Source: Methylophaga pinxianii
GTDB taxonomy: Bacteria > Pseudomonadota > Gammaproteobacteria > Nitrosococcales > Methylophagaceae
Direction: 5' to 3'
DNA length: 64,000 bases
NCBI RefSeq assembly: GCF_020447225.1
Contig: NZ_JAJAEO010000180.1
Coordinates: 1-64,000, forward strand
The position numbers and the translations under genes were made by a program. Under the pieces are notes generated by a model that did no database searches, was not told the DNA's origin, and saw only the letters and a program-made list of their open reading frames with translations. Within the stretch, counting starts at the first letter, position 1. The number at the start of each line of letters is the position of its first letter. Below, piece by piece: positions 8,866 through 21,082 of this stretch.

Positions 8866-10137
8866 ATGAAAAAAGAAACTATCTGTCTGCATGAGGGATA
8901 TGAAACTGATCCGGTTACAAAATCCTGCGCGGTGCCCATTTATCAAACTGTTGCCTTTGAGTTTGATAATGCCCAGCATGGTGCCGATCTATTTAATCTG
9001 GATGTTCCTGGCAACATCTATAGCCGTATCATGAATCCAACCTGGGATGTATTGGAAAAACGCGTTGCTGCACTGGAGGGCGGCCTCGCAGCTCTGGCCA
9101 CCTCAGCAGGCAGCGCTGCTATTCATTATGCCATCATTACTATTGCTGAAGCGGGTGACAATATTGTAACAACGCCGCAGCTATATGGTGGTACTTATAC
9201 GTTATTTGCACACATGTTTCCCAAACTTGGTATTGAAGTTCGGTTTGCGGATACGGATCAGGCTGCTGATCTGGAAAAACTGATTGATGCCAAAACCAAA
9301 GCAGTGTTCTGTGAATCGATAGGGAACCCGGCTGGCAATATTGTAGATATTGAACCCATTGCGACAATGGCACATAAACATGGTGTGCCGGTGATAGTCG
9401 ATAATACCGTGGCAACACCAGCATTGCTCAATCCAATCGAATATGGCGCGGATATTATTGTGCATTCACTGACTAAATACATGGGCGGTCATGGCACAAC
9501 ATTAGGTGGCATTATTGTAGATTCCGGCAAGTTTCCCTGGGCTGAATATAAAGAAAGATTTCCTGTGTTAAATCAACCAGAACCGGCCTATCATGGAGTG
9601 GTTTATACCGAGCAGTTTGCTGAAGCAGCCTATATTGCCAGAGCTCGGACAGTTCCGTTACGTAACACCGGGTCAGCCTTATCTCCAATGAATGCCTTTT
9701 TGTTATTGCAAGGTATCGAAACCCTGACGCTGCGTATGGAAAGACATTGTGAAAATGCTTTGGCAGTGGCTAAATTCCTGCAGCAGCACCCCAAGGTTGA
9801 GTGGGTGAATTATGCTGGTTTGGAAGGGGATAGATATTTCGATCTGGCCCAGAAATATTTTGATGGCAAACCATCATCAATTCTTACTTTTGGTATTAAA
9901 GGGGGATTTGATAATGGGGTGAAATTCTATGATGCATTGAAGTTGATTAAACGGCTGGTGAATATTGGTGATACAAAATCACTGGCTTGTCATCCCGCTT
10001 CAACCACGCATCGTCAATTAGAAGAAAAAGAACTCAAGGCTGCAGGTGTAACACCGGAAATGCTTCGCTTATGTATTGGTATAGAACATATCAATGACAT
10101 TCTTGAAGATCTGGAACAGGCCTTTTCTGCTGTTTAA
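8866..10137 (+). CDS. metY: O-acetylhomoserine (thiol)-lyase / aminocarboxypropyltransferase
   Basis: A 423-residue PLP enzyme of the Cys/Met metabolism family that joins sulfide (or methanethiol) to O-acetylhomoserine to give homocysteine or methionine. The Schiff-base lysine is K204 in HSLTKYMGG, with D179 (VIVDN) placed to hold the pyridine nitrogen. The roughly 425-residue length and the EPAYHGVVY insertion near residue 235 fit the MetY group rather than the shorter MetB/MetC enzymes. This gives direct sulfhydrylation, which pairs with sulfide from CysJI at 58-62 kb. It is a single gene with its own upstream region and a hairpin downstream. Confidence 0.93.
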   Translation: MKKETICLHEGYETDPVTKSCAVPIYQTVAFEFDNAQHGADLFNLDVPGNIYSRIMNPTWDVLEKRVAALEGGLAALATSAGSAAIHYAIITIAEAGDNIVTTPQLYGGTYTLFAHMFPKLGIEVRFADTDQAADLEKLIDAKTKAVFCESIGNPAGNIVDIEPIATMAHKHGVPVIVDNTVATPALLNPIEYGADIIVHSLTKYMGGHGTTLGGIIVDSGKFPWAEYKERFPVLNQPEPAYHGVVYTEQFAEAAYIARARTVPLRNTGSALSPMNAFLLLQGIETLTLRMERHCENALAVAKFLQQHPKVEWVNYAGLEGDRYFDLAQKYFDGKPSSILTFGIKGGFDNGVKFYDALKLIKRLVNIGDTKSLACHPASTTHRQLEEKELKAAGVTPEMLRLCIGIEHINDILEDLEQAFSAV

Positions 10138-10145
10138 GAATGAAT

Positions 10146-10173
10146 CTTCCGGCCTGAAAAGTCAGGCCGGAAG
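10146..10173. terminator. Hairpin between convergent metY and pyrC
   Basis: A perfect 12-bp inverted repeat (CTTCCGGCCTGA and its complement) around a 4-base loop sits between two convergent stops. Neither side has a long T run, so it is a strong hairpin but a less classical terminator. Confidence 0.7.
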
Positions 10174-10177
10174 ATCG

Positions 10178-11224
10178 TTACAGGAGTTTCCAGTGAATGA
10201 TGTCACCCGCCCGCATGGGCACTAAAGTTTCTTCTGCAAAAGTTAATGTTTCAGGAACCTGCCAAGACGTTTTTTGTAAGGTGATTTGCCGGGTATTTCT
10301 GGGTAAACCATAAAAGTCAGCACCATAAAAACTGGCGAACCCTTCCAATTTGTCCATACACTCGTGGTTGTCAAACACTTCAGCATAAAGTTCAATTGCT
10401 GCATGCGCACTATAAATACCAGCGCATCCACAGGCATTTTCTTTAGTATGTCTGACATGTGGAGCACTGTCTGTCCCAAGAAAGAATTTTGGGTTGCCGC
10501 TGGTAGCAGCTTTAATTAAGGCCTGTTGATGAGTGTTACGCTTGAGTACTGGCAGACAGAAATGGTGTGGACGGATCCCGCCGACCAGCATGTCATTACG
10601 ATTTAACAGTAAATGATGTGGCGTTATTGTGGCTGCCACAAAATTGCTGGCTTCTGCTACAAAATCAGCCGCTTCTTTGGTTGTAATATGTTCAAAAACG
10701 ACTTTGAGCTCTGGAAAATCCCTTAATAACGGTATCAGCTTTTGATCAATAAAAACTTTTTCCCGATCGAAAATATCAATCTGATGTTGAGTGACTTCAC
10801 CATGCAGCAGTAGAGGCATACCGGATTTTTGCATGGTTTCCAGTGTTTTGTAGCAGTTAGCAATATCTGTTACACCAGCATCGGAATTTGTTGTTGCACC
10901 CGCCGGGTACAGTTTGACGGCTTTAATGAATCCGGCTTCTTGGGCCGCAATAATATCTTCCGGAGCTGTATTATCAGTCAAATATAACGTCATCAATGGT
11001 TCAAAGTCAGACTGTGCTGGACGGGCCTCAAGGATGCGTTGTCGGTAAGCGGCGGCCTGTTCAACACTTGTCACTGGCGGACGTAGATTGGGCATAATAA
11101 TTGCGCGTTTGAAACATCTTGCAGTATCTGTAACAGTACGTTGCAGGGCACTTTCATCGCGCAAGTGCAGATGCCAATCATCGGGTTGGGTAAAAGTAAT
11201 GGAATTTGATGTTGTTTTATTCAT
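10178..11224 (-). CDS. pyrC: Dihydroorotase (class II, PyrC)
   Basis: A zinc amidohydrolase that closes carbamoyl-aspartate to dihydroorotate in pyrimidine synthesis. The HLHLRD metal motif follows the QPDDW start segment, the carbamylated lysine lies in AVKLYPAG, and HGEV, FEHIT and GTDSAPH supply the remaining ligands. The open frame extends to 11329, but starting at 11224 gives 348 residues, the length of Escherichia PyrC, and places the conserved [11 protein letters not shown] near the N-terminus. The extra 35 upstream codons show no family similarity. It is divergent from the ilv genes with about 170 bp between. Confidence 0.95.
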   Translation of the reverse strand: MNKTTSNSITFTQPDDWHLHLRDESALQRTVTDTARCFKRAIIMPNLRPPVTSVEQAAAYRQRILEARPAQSDFEPLMTLYLTDNTAPEDIIAAQEAGFIKAVKLYPAGATTNSDAGVTDIANCYKTLETMQKSGMPLLLHGEVTQHQIDIFDREKVFIDQKLIPLLRDFPELKVVFEHITTKEAADFVAEASNFVAATITPHHLLLNRNDMLVGGIRPHHFCLPVLKRNTHQQALIKAATSGNPKFFLGTDSAPHVRHTKENACGCAGIYSAHAAIELYAEVFDNHECMDKLEGFASFYGADFYGLPRNTRQITLQKTSWQVPETLTFAEETLVPMRAGDIIHWKLL

Positions 11225-11312
11225 AAGACAAATTATGCCATAGCTGTTTAGCTTTACTGTTGAAAACTTGTTTTTGATAAATTGACGATGCAGCATCAGA
11301 AGGCGGTTTTTC

Positions 11313-11341
11313 TTGACGTTGATGGGCATTCACAGTAACTT
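11313..11341 (+). promoter_or_regulatory. Candidate sigma-70 promoter for ilvIHC
   Basis: TTGACG (11313-11318) is followed after 17 bases by TAACTT (11336-11341). The -35 is good and the -10 weak. No leader peptide rich in branched-chain residues and no attenuator was seen between it and ilvI. Confidence 0.35.
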
Positions 11342-11394
11342 TACCCGTTTGATATTTTGAAGCAGATCGCGTGAGCGATACGAGAGAGGAAGAC

Positions 11395-13136
11395 GTGGAA
11401 TTAAGCGGTGCCGAGATTCTGGTCCATTGTCTGAAAGACGAAGGGGTTGAGTATTTGTTTGGCTATCCGGGTGGTGCAGTGCTGCATATTTATGATGCGC
11501 TGTATAACCAGGAAGAGGTCAAACATATCCTTGTGCGCCATGAACAGGCAGCGACACATGCTGCCGATGGTTATGCGCGTGCTACAGGTAAACCCGGTGT
11601 GGTGTTGGTCACCTCCGGGCCTGGTGCCACCAATGCAGTTACCGGTATCGCAACAGCCTATATGGACTCCATTCCCATGGTTGTTATTACCGGCCAAGTG
11701 GCAACTGCCAATATTGGCAGTGATGCCTTTCAAGAAGTTGACTCCGTAGGTATTACTCGTCCCTGCGTCAAACATAACTTTTTAGTTAAAGATATCAATG
11801 ATCTGGCTGAGACCATTAAAAAAGCATTCTATGTAGCGACAACGGGTCGTCCAGGTCCTGTAGTCGTTGACGTACCGAAAGACATTACGGATCCCAACAT
11901 CAAAGTTCCGTATGTCTACCCGGACAGCGTGCAAATGCGCTCTTATCAGCCTGTTACAAAAGGACATCCCGGACAAATTAAACGTGCGGTTGAATTATTA
12001 CTGACCGCTAAAAAACCGATGGTTTATACCGGTGGTGGTGTGGTGCTGGGCCATGCGGCTGAACCATTACGTAAATTTGTTAAAACATTGGGATACCCGG
12101 TTACATCAACATTAATGGGCTTGGGGTCTATTCCTTGGGATGATAAGCAATTTCTTGGCATGCTGGGTATGCATGGAACCTATGAAGCCAATATGGCGAT
12201 GCATGATTGTGATGTGTTGATTGCGATTGGTGCGAGATTTGATGATAGGGTAACCGGCAAAATTGCAGAGTTCTGTCCTCATGCCAAGATTGTTCACATT
12301 GATATTGATCCTTCGTCAATTTCCAAAACTATCTCTGTTGACGTGCCTATCGTAGGGAATGTGGCTGATGTATTGGCCGATATGAATCACTTGCTGGAAG
12401 TAAGCAAAACAGAGCCAGACCAGAAGGCATTGGCAGAATGGTGGGGCATTATCAACGGCTGGCGTGCAAAAAAATGCATGTCCTATGATCGTAATAGCGA
12501 TCAGATCAAACCTCAGGCAGTTGTTGAAATGATCCATGAAATCACCAAAGGTGATGCCTATGTGACGTCAGATGTTGGACAACATCAAATGTGGGCTGCT
12601 CAGTATTACGGATTCAGCAAGCCAAATCGTTGGATTAATTCCGGCGGTTTGGGAACGATGGGTTTTGGTCTGCCCGCTGCCATGGGCGTACAACTGGCTT
12701 TCCCTGAAGAAACAGTTATCTGTATTACCGGTGAAGGTAGTATTCAGATGTGTATTCAGGAGCTGTCTACCTGTCTGCAGTATGGTTTGCCAGTGAAAAT
12801 TGTTGCTCTTAATAACCGTTATTTAGGGATGGTTCGTCAGTGGCAGGAGTTTTTCTATCAGAACCGCTATTCGCATTCTTATATGGAGTCTCTACCCGAT
12901 TTCGTCAAATTGGCTGAAAGCTACGGTCATGTAGGCATCCGTATTGAACGGGTAGAAGATTTACGGCCCAAACTGGAAGAAGCCTTTGCATTAAAAGACC
13001 GTTTGGTATTTTTGGATATTGTGACCGATCAGACTGAAAATGTTTATCCGATGATTGCACAGGGTAAAGCCCATAATGAAATGCACATGTCGCCATATTG
13101 CGATTTACCACAAGATCCTGAGCGGGAGCTGTCATA

Positions 13137-13137
<1 letters not shown>
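11395..13137 (+). CDS. ilvI: Acetolactate synthase, large (catalytic) subunit
   Basis: A thiamine-diphosphate enzyme that makes 2-acetolactate or 2-aceto-2-hydroxybutyrate, the first common step to Val, Leu and Ile. The N-terminal LSGAEILV block and FGYPGG loop, the catalytic Glu in VRHEQAA, and the cofactor motif GEGS to LNNRYLGM are present. The first motif residue pair is GEG instead of the textbook GDG, which occurs in other members and should still bind metal. The frame opens at 11371, but GTG 11395 has AGAGAGGA just upstream and gives the usual MELSGAE start (580 residues). The stop overlaps ilvH by 1 bp. Confidence 0.95.
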
Positions 13138-14673
<1,536 letters not shown>

Positions 14674-14699
14674 TTAGATTTTTTGGTTGTCCTGAATAA

Positions 14700-14735
14700 G
14701 GGCAGGTTGCTTTGCAATCTGCCCTTGTTTTGTTT
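14700..14735 (+). terminator. Intrinsic terminator of ilvIHC
   Basis: GGGCAGGTTGC pairs with GCAATCTGCCC (11 bp with one G-T pair) around a 3-base loop. It is followed by a T-rich run, TTGTTTTGTTT. Confidence 0.85.
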
Positions 14736-14789
14736 ATGCAGGTACGAATGTCATAATCAAACCACTACTTCTCTGAAAACAGGATTTTT

Positions 14790-15533
14790 ATGGTTAATCA
14801 TGAAGAGCACCAGAAACGCGGCATTTATCTGTTACCGAATTTATTTACCACGGCCTGCTTGTTTGCAGGTTTTTACGCCATCGTTGCAGCAACGCGCGGT
14901 GACTTTACCACTGCAGCAGTGGCTATCTTTGTTGCCATGATTATGGATGGTCTTGACGGACGTATTGCACGGTTAACAAATACTCAAAGTGCATTTGGTG
15001 CTGAATACGATAGCCTGGCCGATATGGTGGCCTTTGGATTGGCTCCAGCGTTAGTCATGTTTGAATGGACGCTCAGTGGCCTGGGGAAATTTGGCTGGAT
15101 GGTGGCGTTTATTTACGCTGCCTGTGGCGCTTTGCGATTAGCCAGGTTTAACACTCAGGTAGGTATTGCCGACAAACGTTATTTTCAGGGGCTGCCGAGT
15201 CCTGCCGCTGCAGCGTGCGTTGCGGGTTGGGTCTGGGTTGGACATAACAATCAACTTGACCCGATTTTTTTAGCCTTTATTGGCGTTCCGCTAACTTTTG
15301 CTACCGCTATTTTAATGGTCAGTACGGTACGTTATCACAGCTTTAAAGAGCTCAATCTGCGGGGCAAAGTCCCGTTTATGGTGATGCTGGTGCTGGTACT
15401 GGTATTTGCACTTATCGCTACTGATCCACCCATCGTGCTTTTCACGGCATTTCTGTTGTATGCCATTTCGGGACCGGTGTTTACGCTTGTTCAACTACGT
15501 AAGCACCGTAATGAGCGGGCACAATCCAAATAA
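14790..15533 (+). CDS. pssA: CDP-diacylglycerol-serine O-phosphatidyltransferase (PssA, membrane type)
   Basis: A 247-residue membrane enzyme that makes phosphatidylserine, the precursor of phosphatidylethanolamine. The CDP-alcohol signature is complete, from DGLDGRIAR to EYDSLAD near residues 52-74, and is followed by MVAFGLAPA, typical of serine-specific type II enzymes. About six to eight hydrophobic segments follow. This is the Bacillus/Pseudomonas-type integral enzyme, not the peripheral phospholipase-D-like PssA of Escherichia. It lies between ilvC and leuA, a frequent arrangement in gammaproteobacteria. Confidence 0.93.
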   Translation: MVNHEEHQKRGIYLLPNLFTTACLFAGFYAIVAATRGDFTTAAVAIFVAMIMDGLDGRIARLTNTQSAFGAEYDSLADMVAFGLAPALVMFEWTLSGLGKFGWMVAFIYAACGALRLARFNTQVGIADKRYFQGLPSPAAAACVAGWVWVGHNNQLDPIFLAFIGVPLTFATAILMVSTVRYHSFKELNLRGKVPFMVMLVLVLVFALIATDPPIVLFTAFLLYAISGPVFTLVQLRKHRNERAQSK

Positions 15534-15669
15534 TACCATTGGTGAAGTAGGACTGTTCTGGCAGGATTTCGGTTAATTTAACTTGAAATGCTTTCTGTAG
15601 CCCGTACTTCCTAATTATAATGACTATAAAAATTGCTCAGAGATGAGTAAACGGTTCGGAGCGGGCAAA

Positions 15670-17202
15670 ATGAAAGATCAACTGATAATATTTGATACGA
15701 CCTTGCGGGACGGGGAGCAAAGCCCCGGTGCATCAATGACCAAAGACGAAAAGGTAAGGATCGCCAAGTCTTTGGAACGGATGCGTGTCGATATTATTGA
15801 GGCGGGCTTTCCCATTGCGAGTATAGGTGATTTTGAATCGGTCCAGGCGGTAGCCAAGGCAGTTAAAGACAGCCGCATTTGTGGTCTGGCCCGTGCATTG
15901 GATAAAGATATCGATCGTGCCGGTGAAGCGCTTAAACCAGCCAACGCTTCTCGCATTCATACTTTTATTGCCACGTCTCCTATTCATATGCAGATGAAGC
16001 TTCGGATGCAGCCGGACGAGGTGGTAGAAAATGCCGTCAAGGCTGTAAAACGTGCACGTCAATATACTGATGATGTCGAGTTTTCCCCTGAAGATGCTGG
16101 TCGTAGCGATCTGGATTTTCTCTGTCGCGTGCTGGAAGCTGTTATTGATGCTGGTGCCAAAACATTAAATATTCCAGATACGGTCGGTTATAACCTGCCA
16201 CACCAGTTTGGCGAGTTAATTAAAAACCTTCGTGAAAGTATTCCAAATTCGGATAAAGCCATTTTCTCTGTGCATTGCCATAATGATCTGGGATTGGCCG
16301 TTGCCAATTCATTATCAGCAGTGATGAATGGTGCCCGGCAGGTCGAATGCACTATCAATGGCCTGGGTGAAAGGGCAGGTAACGCCTCATTGGAAGAGGT
16401 GGTTATGGCTGTTCGTACCCGTCAGGATATGTTTGATTGCGATACCCGTCTGGATACGACACAAATATTGACAGCTTCCCGTCTGGTTTCAGGAATTACC
16501 GGTTTTGTTGTTCAACCCAACAAAGCTATTGTTGGTGCCAATGCTTTTGCCCATGAGTCCGGTATCCATCAGGACGGCGTACTAAAAAACCGTGAAACTT
16601 ACGAAATTATGCGTGCTGAGGATGTGGGGTGGAATACCAATCGAATGGTTCTGGGTAAGCATTCAGGGCGTAATGCCTTTCGTTCACGTCTGAAAGAATT
16701 GGGAATCGAACTCGAATCCGAAGAAGATCTGAACAGCGCTTTTACTCGGTTCAAAGAACTGGCTGATAAGAAGCACGAAGTATTTGATGAAGATATTCAA
16801 GCACTTGTCAGTGACACTTTGACAGAAGATAACGAACGTATCCGTCTGATTTCCATGCGGGTTTGTAGTGAAACCGGCGAAATCCCGGTGGCAAATGTTA
16901 CCTTGGCAGTCGATGACAATGAAGTGAAAACAGAGATGAAAGGCAGTGGTCCAGTGGACGCCGCCTTTAAAGCGATTGAATCAATGGTGCAAAGCCATAC
17001 AGAATTGCAGCTGTATTCTGTTAGTAATATCACCAGCGGTACTGACTCGCAGGGTGAAGTCAGTGTCAGGCTTGAAAAAGGGGGACGCATTGTCAGTGGA
17101 CAGGGAACCGATACAGATATCGTTATTGCTTCTGCCAAAGCCTATATCAATGCCTTAAATAAAATGTTGCTACCCGCTGATCGGGCTCATCCCCAAGTCT
17201 GA
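15670..17202 (+). CDS. leuA: 2-isopropylmalate synthase
   Basis: It condenses acetyl-CoA with 2-ketoisovalerate, the committed step to leucine. The [15 protein letters not shown] start block holds the metal Asp and catalytic Arg. [11 protein letters not shown] supplies the two metal His residues, and [10 protein letters not shown] follows. The C-terminal 110 residues form the leucine-sensing regulatory domain, including SVRLEKGG. The frame opens at 15643, but ATG 15670 has GGAG 9 bases upstream and matches known starts (510 residues). A TATAAT at 15616-15621 may be its -10. The TGA overlaps the next ATG by 1 bp. Confidence 0.95.
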   Translation: MKDQLIIFDTTLRDGEQSPGASMTKDEKVRIAKSLERMRVDIIEAGFPIASIGDFESVQAVAKAVKDSRICGLARALDKDIDRAGEALKPANASRIHTFIATSPIHMQMKLRMQPDEVVENAVKAVKRARQYTDDVEFSPEDAGRSDLDFLCRVLEAVIDAGAKTLNIPDTVGYNLPHQFGELIKNLRESIPNSDKAIFSVHCHNDLGLAVANSLSAVMNGARQVECTINGLGERAGNASLEEVVMAVRTRQDMFDCDTRLDTTQILTASRLVSGITGFVVQPNKAIVGANAFAHESGIHQDGVLKNRETYEIMRAEDVGWNTNRMVLGKHSGRNAFRSRLKELGIELESEEDLNSAFTRFKELADKKHEVFDEDIQALVSDTLTEDNERIRLISMRVCSETGEIPVANVTLAVDDNEVKTEMKGSGPVDAAFKAIESMVQSHTELQLYSVSNITSGTDSQGEVSVRLEKGGRIVSGQGTDTDIVIASAKAYINALNKMLLPADRAHPQV

Positions 17203-17696
17203 TGAAGTTATCTCCGGAACAGTATTTTGCATTAGATCTGATGGGAATTCCTGTCTGGGTCTCTCGGCAGGATGAGAGGCTTACACCCGCTGAAAGTCAG
17301 AATGAAGCAGAACATAACGGTCATATTGATTATTCAAAACCGTGGTTAGTGATTACTGAAGAGCTGTTAACTGCAGCCGAAAATCGTTTACTAAACGCTA
17401 TTTTTAGCAGTATCGACATTAAACTTGATGATGTCATGGTTATCACTCAACAACAAATAAAAGCATTGGACGGCTTTTCTGCCGATAAAACCATTGCTTT
17501 GGTTTTAGGTGAAACACTGTCGCAGAAGCTCAACATGCGTTCGCATGCCGCATTACCTTGTAAGCAACTAGAAAACTGTCTTTTGGCGCTGGTAAGTCCA
17601 AGTTTGAAACAACTACTGAATCAGCCGCAGAATAAAGTTAAAATGTGGCAAACTATCCTTCAATTACGGAACTTAAAGGCACCTCAGTTTGACTGA
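17202..17696 (+). CDS. holD: Divergent DNA polymerase III psi subunit (HolD-like)
   Basis: A 164-residue protein directly upstream of rimI, the position of holD in Escherichia. The sequence supports this: an N-terminal LDLMGIPVW block resembles the LQQLGITQW of HolD, a DDVMVITQQQIKAL segment near residue 74 resembles its DQVLQLTPEKIAML, and LVSPSLKQLLNQP followed by MWQTIL near the end resembles its C-terminus. Psi links the chi subunit to the clamp loader and helps processivity on SSB-coated DNA. It overlaps leuA by 1 bp and rimI by 8 bp. Similarity is short, so the call is good but not certain. Confidence 0.7.
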   Translation: MKLSPEQYFALDLMGIPVWVSRQDERLTPAESQNEAEHNGHIDYSKPWLVITEELLTAAENRLLNAIFSSIDIKLDDVMVITQQQIKALDGFSADKTIALVLGETLSQKLNMRSHAALPCKQLENCLLALVSPSLKQLLNQPQNKVKMWQTILQLRNLKAPQFD

Positions 17697-18168
17697 ATTA
17701 TCCATTAGCCAGATGCAACTGGCAGATATTGATAAAGTCTGGCAGATTGAAAAGCAGTCAAACCGTTTTCCTTGGACAAAAGGTAATTTTGAGGACTGCC
17801 TGAAAAGTGGCTATCGAACTTTTCTCTATTCAGTTAATCATGAGCTGATTGGCTTCAGCGTTGTGCAATTAGTTCTGGATGAAATCCATTTACTGAATAT
17901 ATGTGTCAAGCCTGACTATCAGGGGCAAGGCTTTGGCAGGCAAATCCTTAATCATGTGCTGGAGATCGCCCTCGGGCAAACAGCGGCAATTGTTGTATTA
18001 GAAGTTCGAATAAGTAATTTCAGGGCACAACAACTTTATTTATCAATGGGTTTTAATGAAATGTCAGTACGCCGGGGTTATTATCCTGCTGAACAGGGCA
18101 GAGAAGATGGAGTACTGATGGGACTGGAACTTGGCATGTTGTCACAGCTTGGTCAAAACTTGCTATAA
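17689..18168 (+). CDS. rimI: Ribosomal protein S18 N-alanine acetyltransferase RimI
   Basis: A 159-residue GNAT acetyltransferase expected to acetylate the N-terminal alanine of ribosomal protein S18. The acetyl-CoA loop is QGQGFGRQIL near residue 80, preceded by the LLNICVKPDYQ strand. The C-terminal FRAQQLYLSMGF and RRGYYP segments are typical of RimI. It begins with TTG at 17689 inside the end of holD, suggesting coupling. RimI is usually about 148-155 residues, so the length fits. Downstream sodB starts 61 bp later with its own strong ribosome site. Confidence 0.92.
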   Translation: MTELSISQMQLADIDKVWQIEKQSNRFPWTKGNFEDCLKSGYRTFLYSVNHELIGFSVVQLVLDEIHLLNICVKPDYQGQGFGRQILNHVLEIALGQTAAIVVLEVRISNFRAQQLYLSMGFNEMSVRRGYYPAEQGREDGVLMGLELGMLSQLGQNLL

Positions 18169-18229
18169 GACATGCCCTCACATAGACTAACGGGTTTACG
18201 TTGGTTATTTTCAATCAAGGAGATTTATT

Positions 18230-18811
18230 ATGGCTTTTGAATTGCCACCACTTCCTTATGCAAAAGATGCTTTGGAACCGCACATCTCTGCAGAGACTCT
18301 TGAATATCATTATGGTAAGCATCACCAAACCTATGTAAATAACCTGAACAATCTGGTTCCTGGAACCGAATTCGAAGGTCAGACACTTGAAACTATTATC
18401 ACTAAATCAAGTGGTGGTGTTTTCAATAATGCTGCTCAGGTTTGGAACCATACTTTTTACTGGAACTGTCTGACACCGAACGGTAAAGATGCTGTTTCTG
18501 GTGATCTGGCTGCTGCTATTGATGATAAATTTGGCTCTTTTGCAGAATTCAAAGATCAATTTACCAAATCTGCTACCACTAACTTCGGTTCTGGCTGGAC
18601 ATGGCTGGTTAAAAATGCCGATGGCAGTATTGAAATCGTCAATACCAGTAATGCCGGCTGCCCACTTACCGCAGGTCAAACACCATTATTAACCTGTGAT
18701 GTTTGGGAACATGCCTATTACATTGACTACCGCAATGCCCGCCCTAAATATCTGGAATCATTCTGGACACTGGTGAATTGGGATTTTGTTGCGGCAAACT
18801 ACGCAGCATAA
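18230..18811 (+). CDS. sodB: Iron superoxide dismutase
   Basis: A cytoplasmic enzyme, 193 residues, that converts superoxide to peroxide and oxygen. Metal ligands are H27, H74, D157 and H161. Q70 sits at the position of the Gln that marks the iron form, and [14 protein letters not shown] is the Fe-type block. AAGGAG precedes the ATG by 7 bases. The gene stands alone: a short gap separates it from rimI and two hairpins follow. No Fur box was recognised upstream. Confidence 0.97.
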   Translation: MAFELPPLPYAKDALEPHISAETLEYHYGKHHQTYVNNLNNLVPGTEFEGQTLETIITKSSGGVFNNAAQVWNHTFYWNCLTPNGKDAVSGDLAAAIDDKFGSFAEFKDQFTKSATTNFGSGWTWLVKNADGSIEIVNTSNAGCPLTAGQTPLLTCDVWEHAYYIDYRNARPKYLESFWTLVNWDFVAANYAA

Positions 18812-18820
18812 ATATGAAAC

Positions 18821-18848
18821 CAGTCAGTAGTCTTATGACTACTGACTG
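18821..18848 (+). terminator. Hairpin directly after sodB
   Basis: A perfect 12-bp inverted repeat (CAGTCAGTAGTC and its complement) with loop TTAT begins 10 bases after the sodB stop. It lacks a T run, so it may protect the mRNA 3' end as much as terminate. Confidence 0.6.
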
Positions 18849-18878
18849 ATTCGATATATAATTTACCGTTTTTGGAAT

Positions 18879-18914
18879 ATGGCAGTTTTCTTTTGAAACT
18901 GCCATTTTTCGTTT
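18879..18914 (+). terminator. Second terminator between sodB and argD
   Basis: A 10-bp stem (ATGGCAGTTT / AAACTGCCAT) with a 7-base loop is followed by TTTTTCGTTT, the classical intrinsic form. It lies about 60 bases before argD. Confidence 0.82.
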
Positions 18915-18975
18915 CAATCCAGCAGAAATAGCTGCTGATATATCGCCTGAAAAAACAGGCAGGGAGTTAAATGCC

Positions 18976-20175
18976 ATGACCGAATCTGTCATGCCTACTT
19001 ATGGACGTTTGGATATTACTTTTACCAAAGGGGAAGGTGCGTGGCTGACCGATACCCGAGGCGAACGTTATCTTGATGCATTAAGCGGTATCGCGGTTTG
19101 TAATCTTGGGCATTGTCACCCTGCAGTTACGCGCGCCATTTCTGAGCAAGCGGCTACGTTAGTGCATACCTCCAATGTTTATCATATTGAAAAACAACAG
19201 CTATTGGCCGACAAGCTGACCCAGCTATCGGGTATGGAACAGGTTTTTTTCTGTAATTCCGGCGCCGAGGCGAATGAAGCGGCGATCAAGCTTGCCCGTA
19301 AATACGGTCATAATAAGGGCATTGATAAACCCGTCATCATTGTTATGGATGGCAGTTTTCATGGTCGGACAATGGCTACCTTAACGGCCACAGGTAATGC
19401 AAAGGTACAAGCAGGCTTTGAGCCTCTAGTGCCTGGGTTTGTGCGTGTGCCATATAATGATATTGATGCTGTTCGCATGGCAGTCAGTCACTGGCCGGAA
19501 GCTGTAGCGGTTCTGGTTGAGCCGGTACAAGGCGAGGGCGGCATAAAGGTCCCTGACAGTGAATATTTGTCTGCTATACGAGATTTATGTACACAACGTA
19601 AGTTGCTGATGATGCTGGATGAAGTACAAACCGGTGTCGGTCGGACGGGTAAATGGTTTGCCTTTCAGCATAAGCCCGGTTTATTGCCCGATGTGATGAC
19701 GCTGGCAAAAGGCCTGGGTAACGGTATGCCGGTGGGCGCATGTCTGGTTGCAGGCCTAGCCAAAGGTGTATTACAAGCCGGAAATCATGGTTCTACATTT
19801 GGCGGTAATCCACTAGCCTGTAGCGCGGCGTTAGCGGTCCTGAATACGATTGAAAAAGAACAGTTACTGGACCATGTCAACAGACTTGGTGAAAAAATGT
19901 ATCAAAGCTTTAAGCAACAATTGAGCAAAACTGAAGGTGTTAAAGAAGTTCGTCATCTAGGCTTTATGTTTGGTATTGAATTGACCATGCCATGTGCCGA
20001 GTTGGTAAAGTTGGCTTTACAGGAACATATTTTGATTAATGTCACTTCAGAAAAAGTCATTCGTCTATTACCACCAATGATTATCAGCGCTGAAGAATCT
20101 GAGTTGATCGTCAATAAGGTTTGCCAATTAGTTAAAACATTCGTGGCTTCAAGCAGCATTGAGAGTGTAGCTTAA
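18976..20175 (+). CDS. argD: Acetylornithine aminotransferase
   Basis: A class III PLP aminotransferase of 399 residues that makes N-acetylornithine in arginine synthesis and may also serve as succinyldiaminopimelate aminotransferase. The cofactor lysine is K245 in [19 protein letters not shown] (near 94-103) binds the phosphate, and [12 protein letters not shown] supplies the Asp. AGGGAG lies about 12 bases before the ATG. A later in-frame ATG at 18991 is possible. It is followed after 1 bp by argF, forming an arginine pair. Confidence 0.94.
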   Translation: MTESVMPTYGRLDITFTKGEGAWLTDTRGERYLDALSGIAVCNLGHCHPAVTRAISEQAATLVHTSNVYHIEKQQLLADKLTQLSGMEQVFFCNSGAEANEAAIKLARKYGHNKGIDKPVIIVMDGSFHGRTMATLTATGNAKVQAGFEPLVPGFVRVPYNDIDAVRMAVSHWPEAVAVLVEPVQGEGGIKVPDSEYLSAIRDLCTQRKLLMMLDEVQTGVGRTGKWFAFQHKPGLLPDVMTLAKGLGNGMPVGACLVAGLAKGVLQAGNHGSTFGGNPLACSAALAVLNTIEKEQLLDHVNRLGEKMYQSFKQQLSKTEGVKEVRHLGFMFGIELTMPCAELVKLALQEHILINVTSEKVIRLLPPMIISAEESELIVNKVCQLVKTFVASSSIESVA

Positions 20176-20176
20176 T

Positions 20177-21073
20177 ATGAGACATTTTTTGACGCTTAAA
20201 GATTTATCACCAGCAGAACTCACTCAGTTAATTAAACGTGCTTCTGACTTGAAGGCAATGCATAAAGCCGGTGAGATTTATCAGCCATTGAAAAATAAAG
20301 TCCTGGCGATGATTTTTGAAAAATCCTCGACTCGCACTCGTGTTTCATTCGAATCAGCGATGGTGCAGTTCGGCGGTGGTTCAATTTTTTTGTCACCTGA
20401 CGATACCCAATTAGGACGTGGCGAACCAATCGAAGACTCTGCCAGAGTGATTTCCAGTATGGTGGATGCCGTAATGATTCGTACGTTTGAGCATAGCAAA
20501 GTGGAAACGTTTGCCCGATACTCATCCGTACCGGTTATTAATGCTTTGACCGATGATTATCATCCATGTCAGTTACTGGCAGATATGCAGACTTATCAGG
20601 AACATCGAGGTGATATTCGGGGCAAAACAGTCGTCTGGATTGGGGATGGTAATAATATGTGCCATTCGTACATTAATGCGGCACAACAATTTGGTTTTAA
20701 ACTCAATATTGCTACGCCGGAAGGATATGAACCTAAAGCGGCTGTAATCCATGCAGCGGATGCGCAGATCAATCTGTTTAATGATCCTCTAGAGGCAGCA
20801 GAACAGGCAAATTTGGTGGTGACTGATGTCTGGGCAAGTATGGGACAGGAAGAAGAGCAACGTAAACGTGAGCTGGCATTTGCAGCATTCCAGGTAGATA
20901 AAAATGTGATGCAACAAGCTGCGAAGGATGCTTTATTTATGCATTGTTTGCCTGCTCATCGTGGGGAAGAGGTTTCGGCAGAAGTCATTGATGGTCAGCA
21001 AAGTGTTGTTTGGGATGAAGCTGAAAACCGTTTACATGCGCAAAAGGCATTATTAGAATTTCTTTGCGCTTGA
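20177..21073 (+). CDS. argF: Ornithine carbamoyltransferase
   Basis: A 298-residue transcarbamoylase that makes citrulline from ornithine and carbamoyl phosphate. The carbamoyl-phosphate motif is SSTRTR (50-55). HPCQLLAD follows near residue 131, and the ornithine-side motif [10 protein letters not shown] is near 255. A ribosome site overlaps the end of argD, and the start is 1 bp after its stop. No intrinsic terminator was recognised in the 9 bp before the convergent murU stop. Confidence 0.96.
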   Translation: MRHFLTLKDLSPAELTQLIKRASDLKAMHKAGEIYQPLKNKVLAMIFEKSSTRTRVSFESAMVQFGGGSIFLSPDDTQLGRGEPIEDSARVISSMVDAVMIRTFEHSKVETFARYSSVPVINALTDDYHPCQLLADMQTYQEHRGDIRGKTVVWIGDGNNMCHSYINAAQQFGFKLNIATPEGYEPKAAVIHAADAQINLFNDPLEAAEQANLVVTDVWASMGQEEEQRKRELAFAAFQVDKNVMQQAAKDALFMHCLPAHRGEEVSAEVIDGQQSVVWDEAENRLHAQKALLEFLCA

Positions 21074-21082
21074 TTTTCCGTG

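Noticed and set aside
10243-10479. 78-codon minus-strand frame overlapping pyrC
   Set aside because: It is a shifted frame of pyrC on the same strand and shows no independent ribosome site or domain.
11287-11338. 16-codon frame upstream of ilvI as a possible attenuator leader peptide
   Set aside because: It has only a few branched-chain codons and no terminator/antiterminator pair downstream.
11401-11775. 124-codon minus-strand frame opposite ilvI
   Set aside because: It lies wholly inside a strongly conserved gene and has no recognisable features of its own.
12572-12796. 74-codon plus-strand frame within ilvI
   Set aside because: Out-of-frame reading of the conserved thiamine-diphosphate-binding region; no start context.
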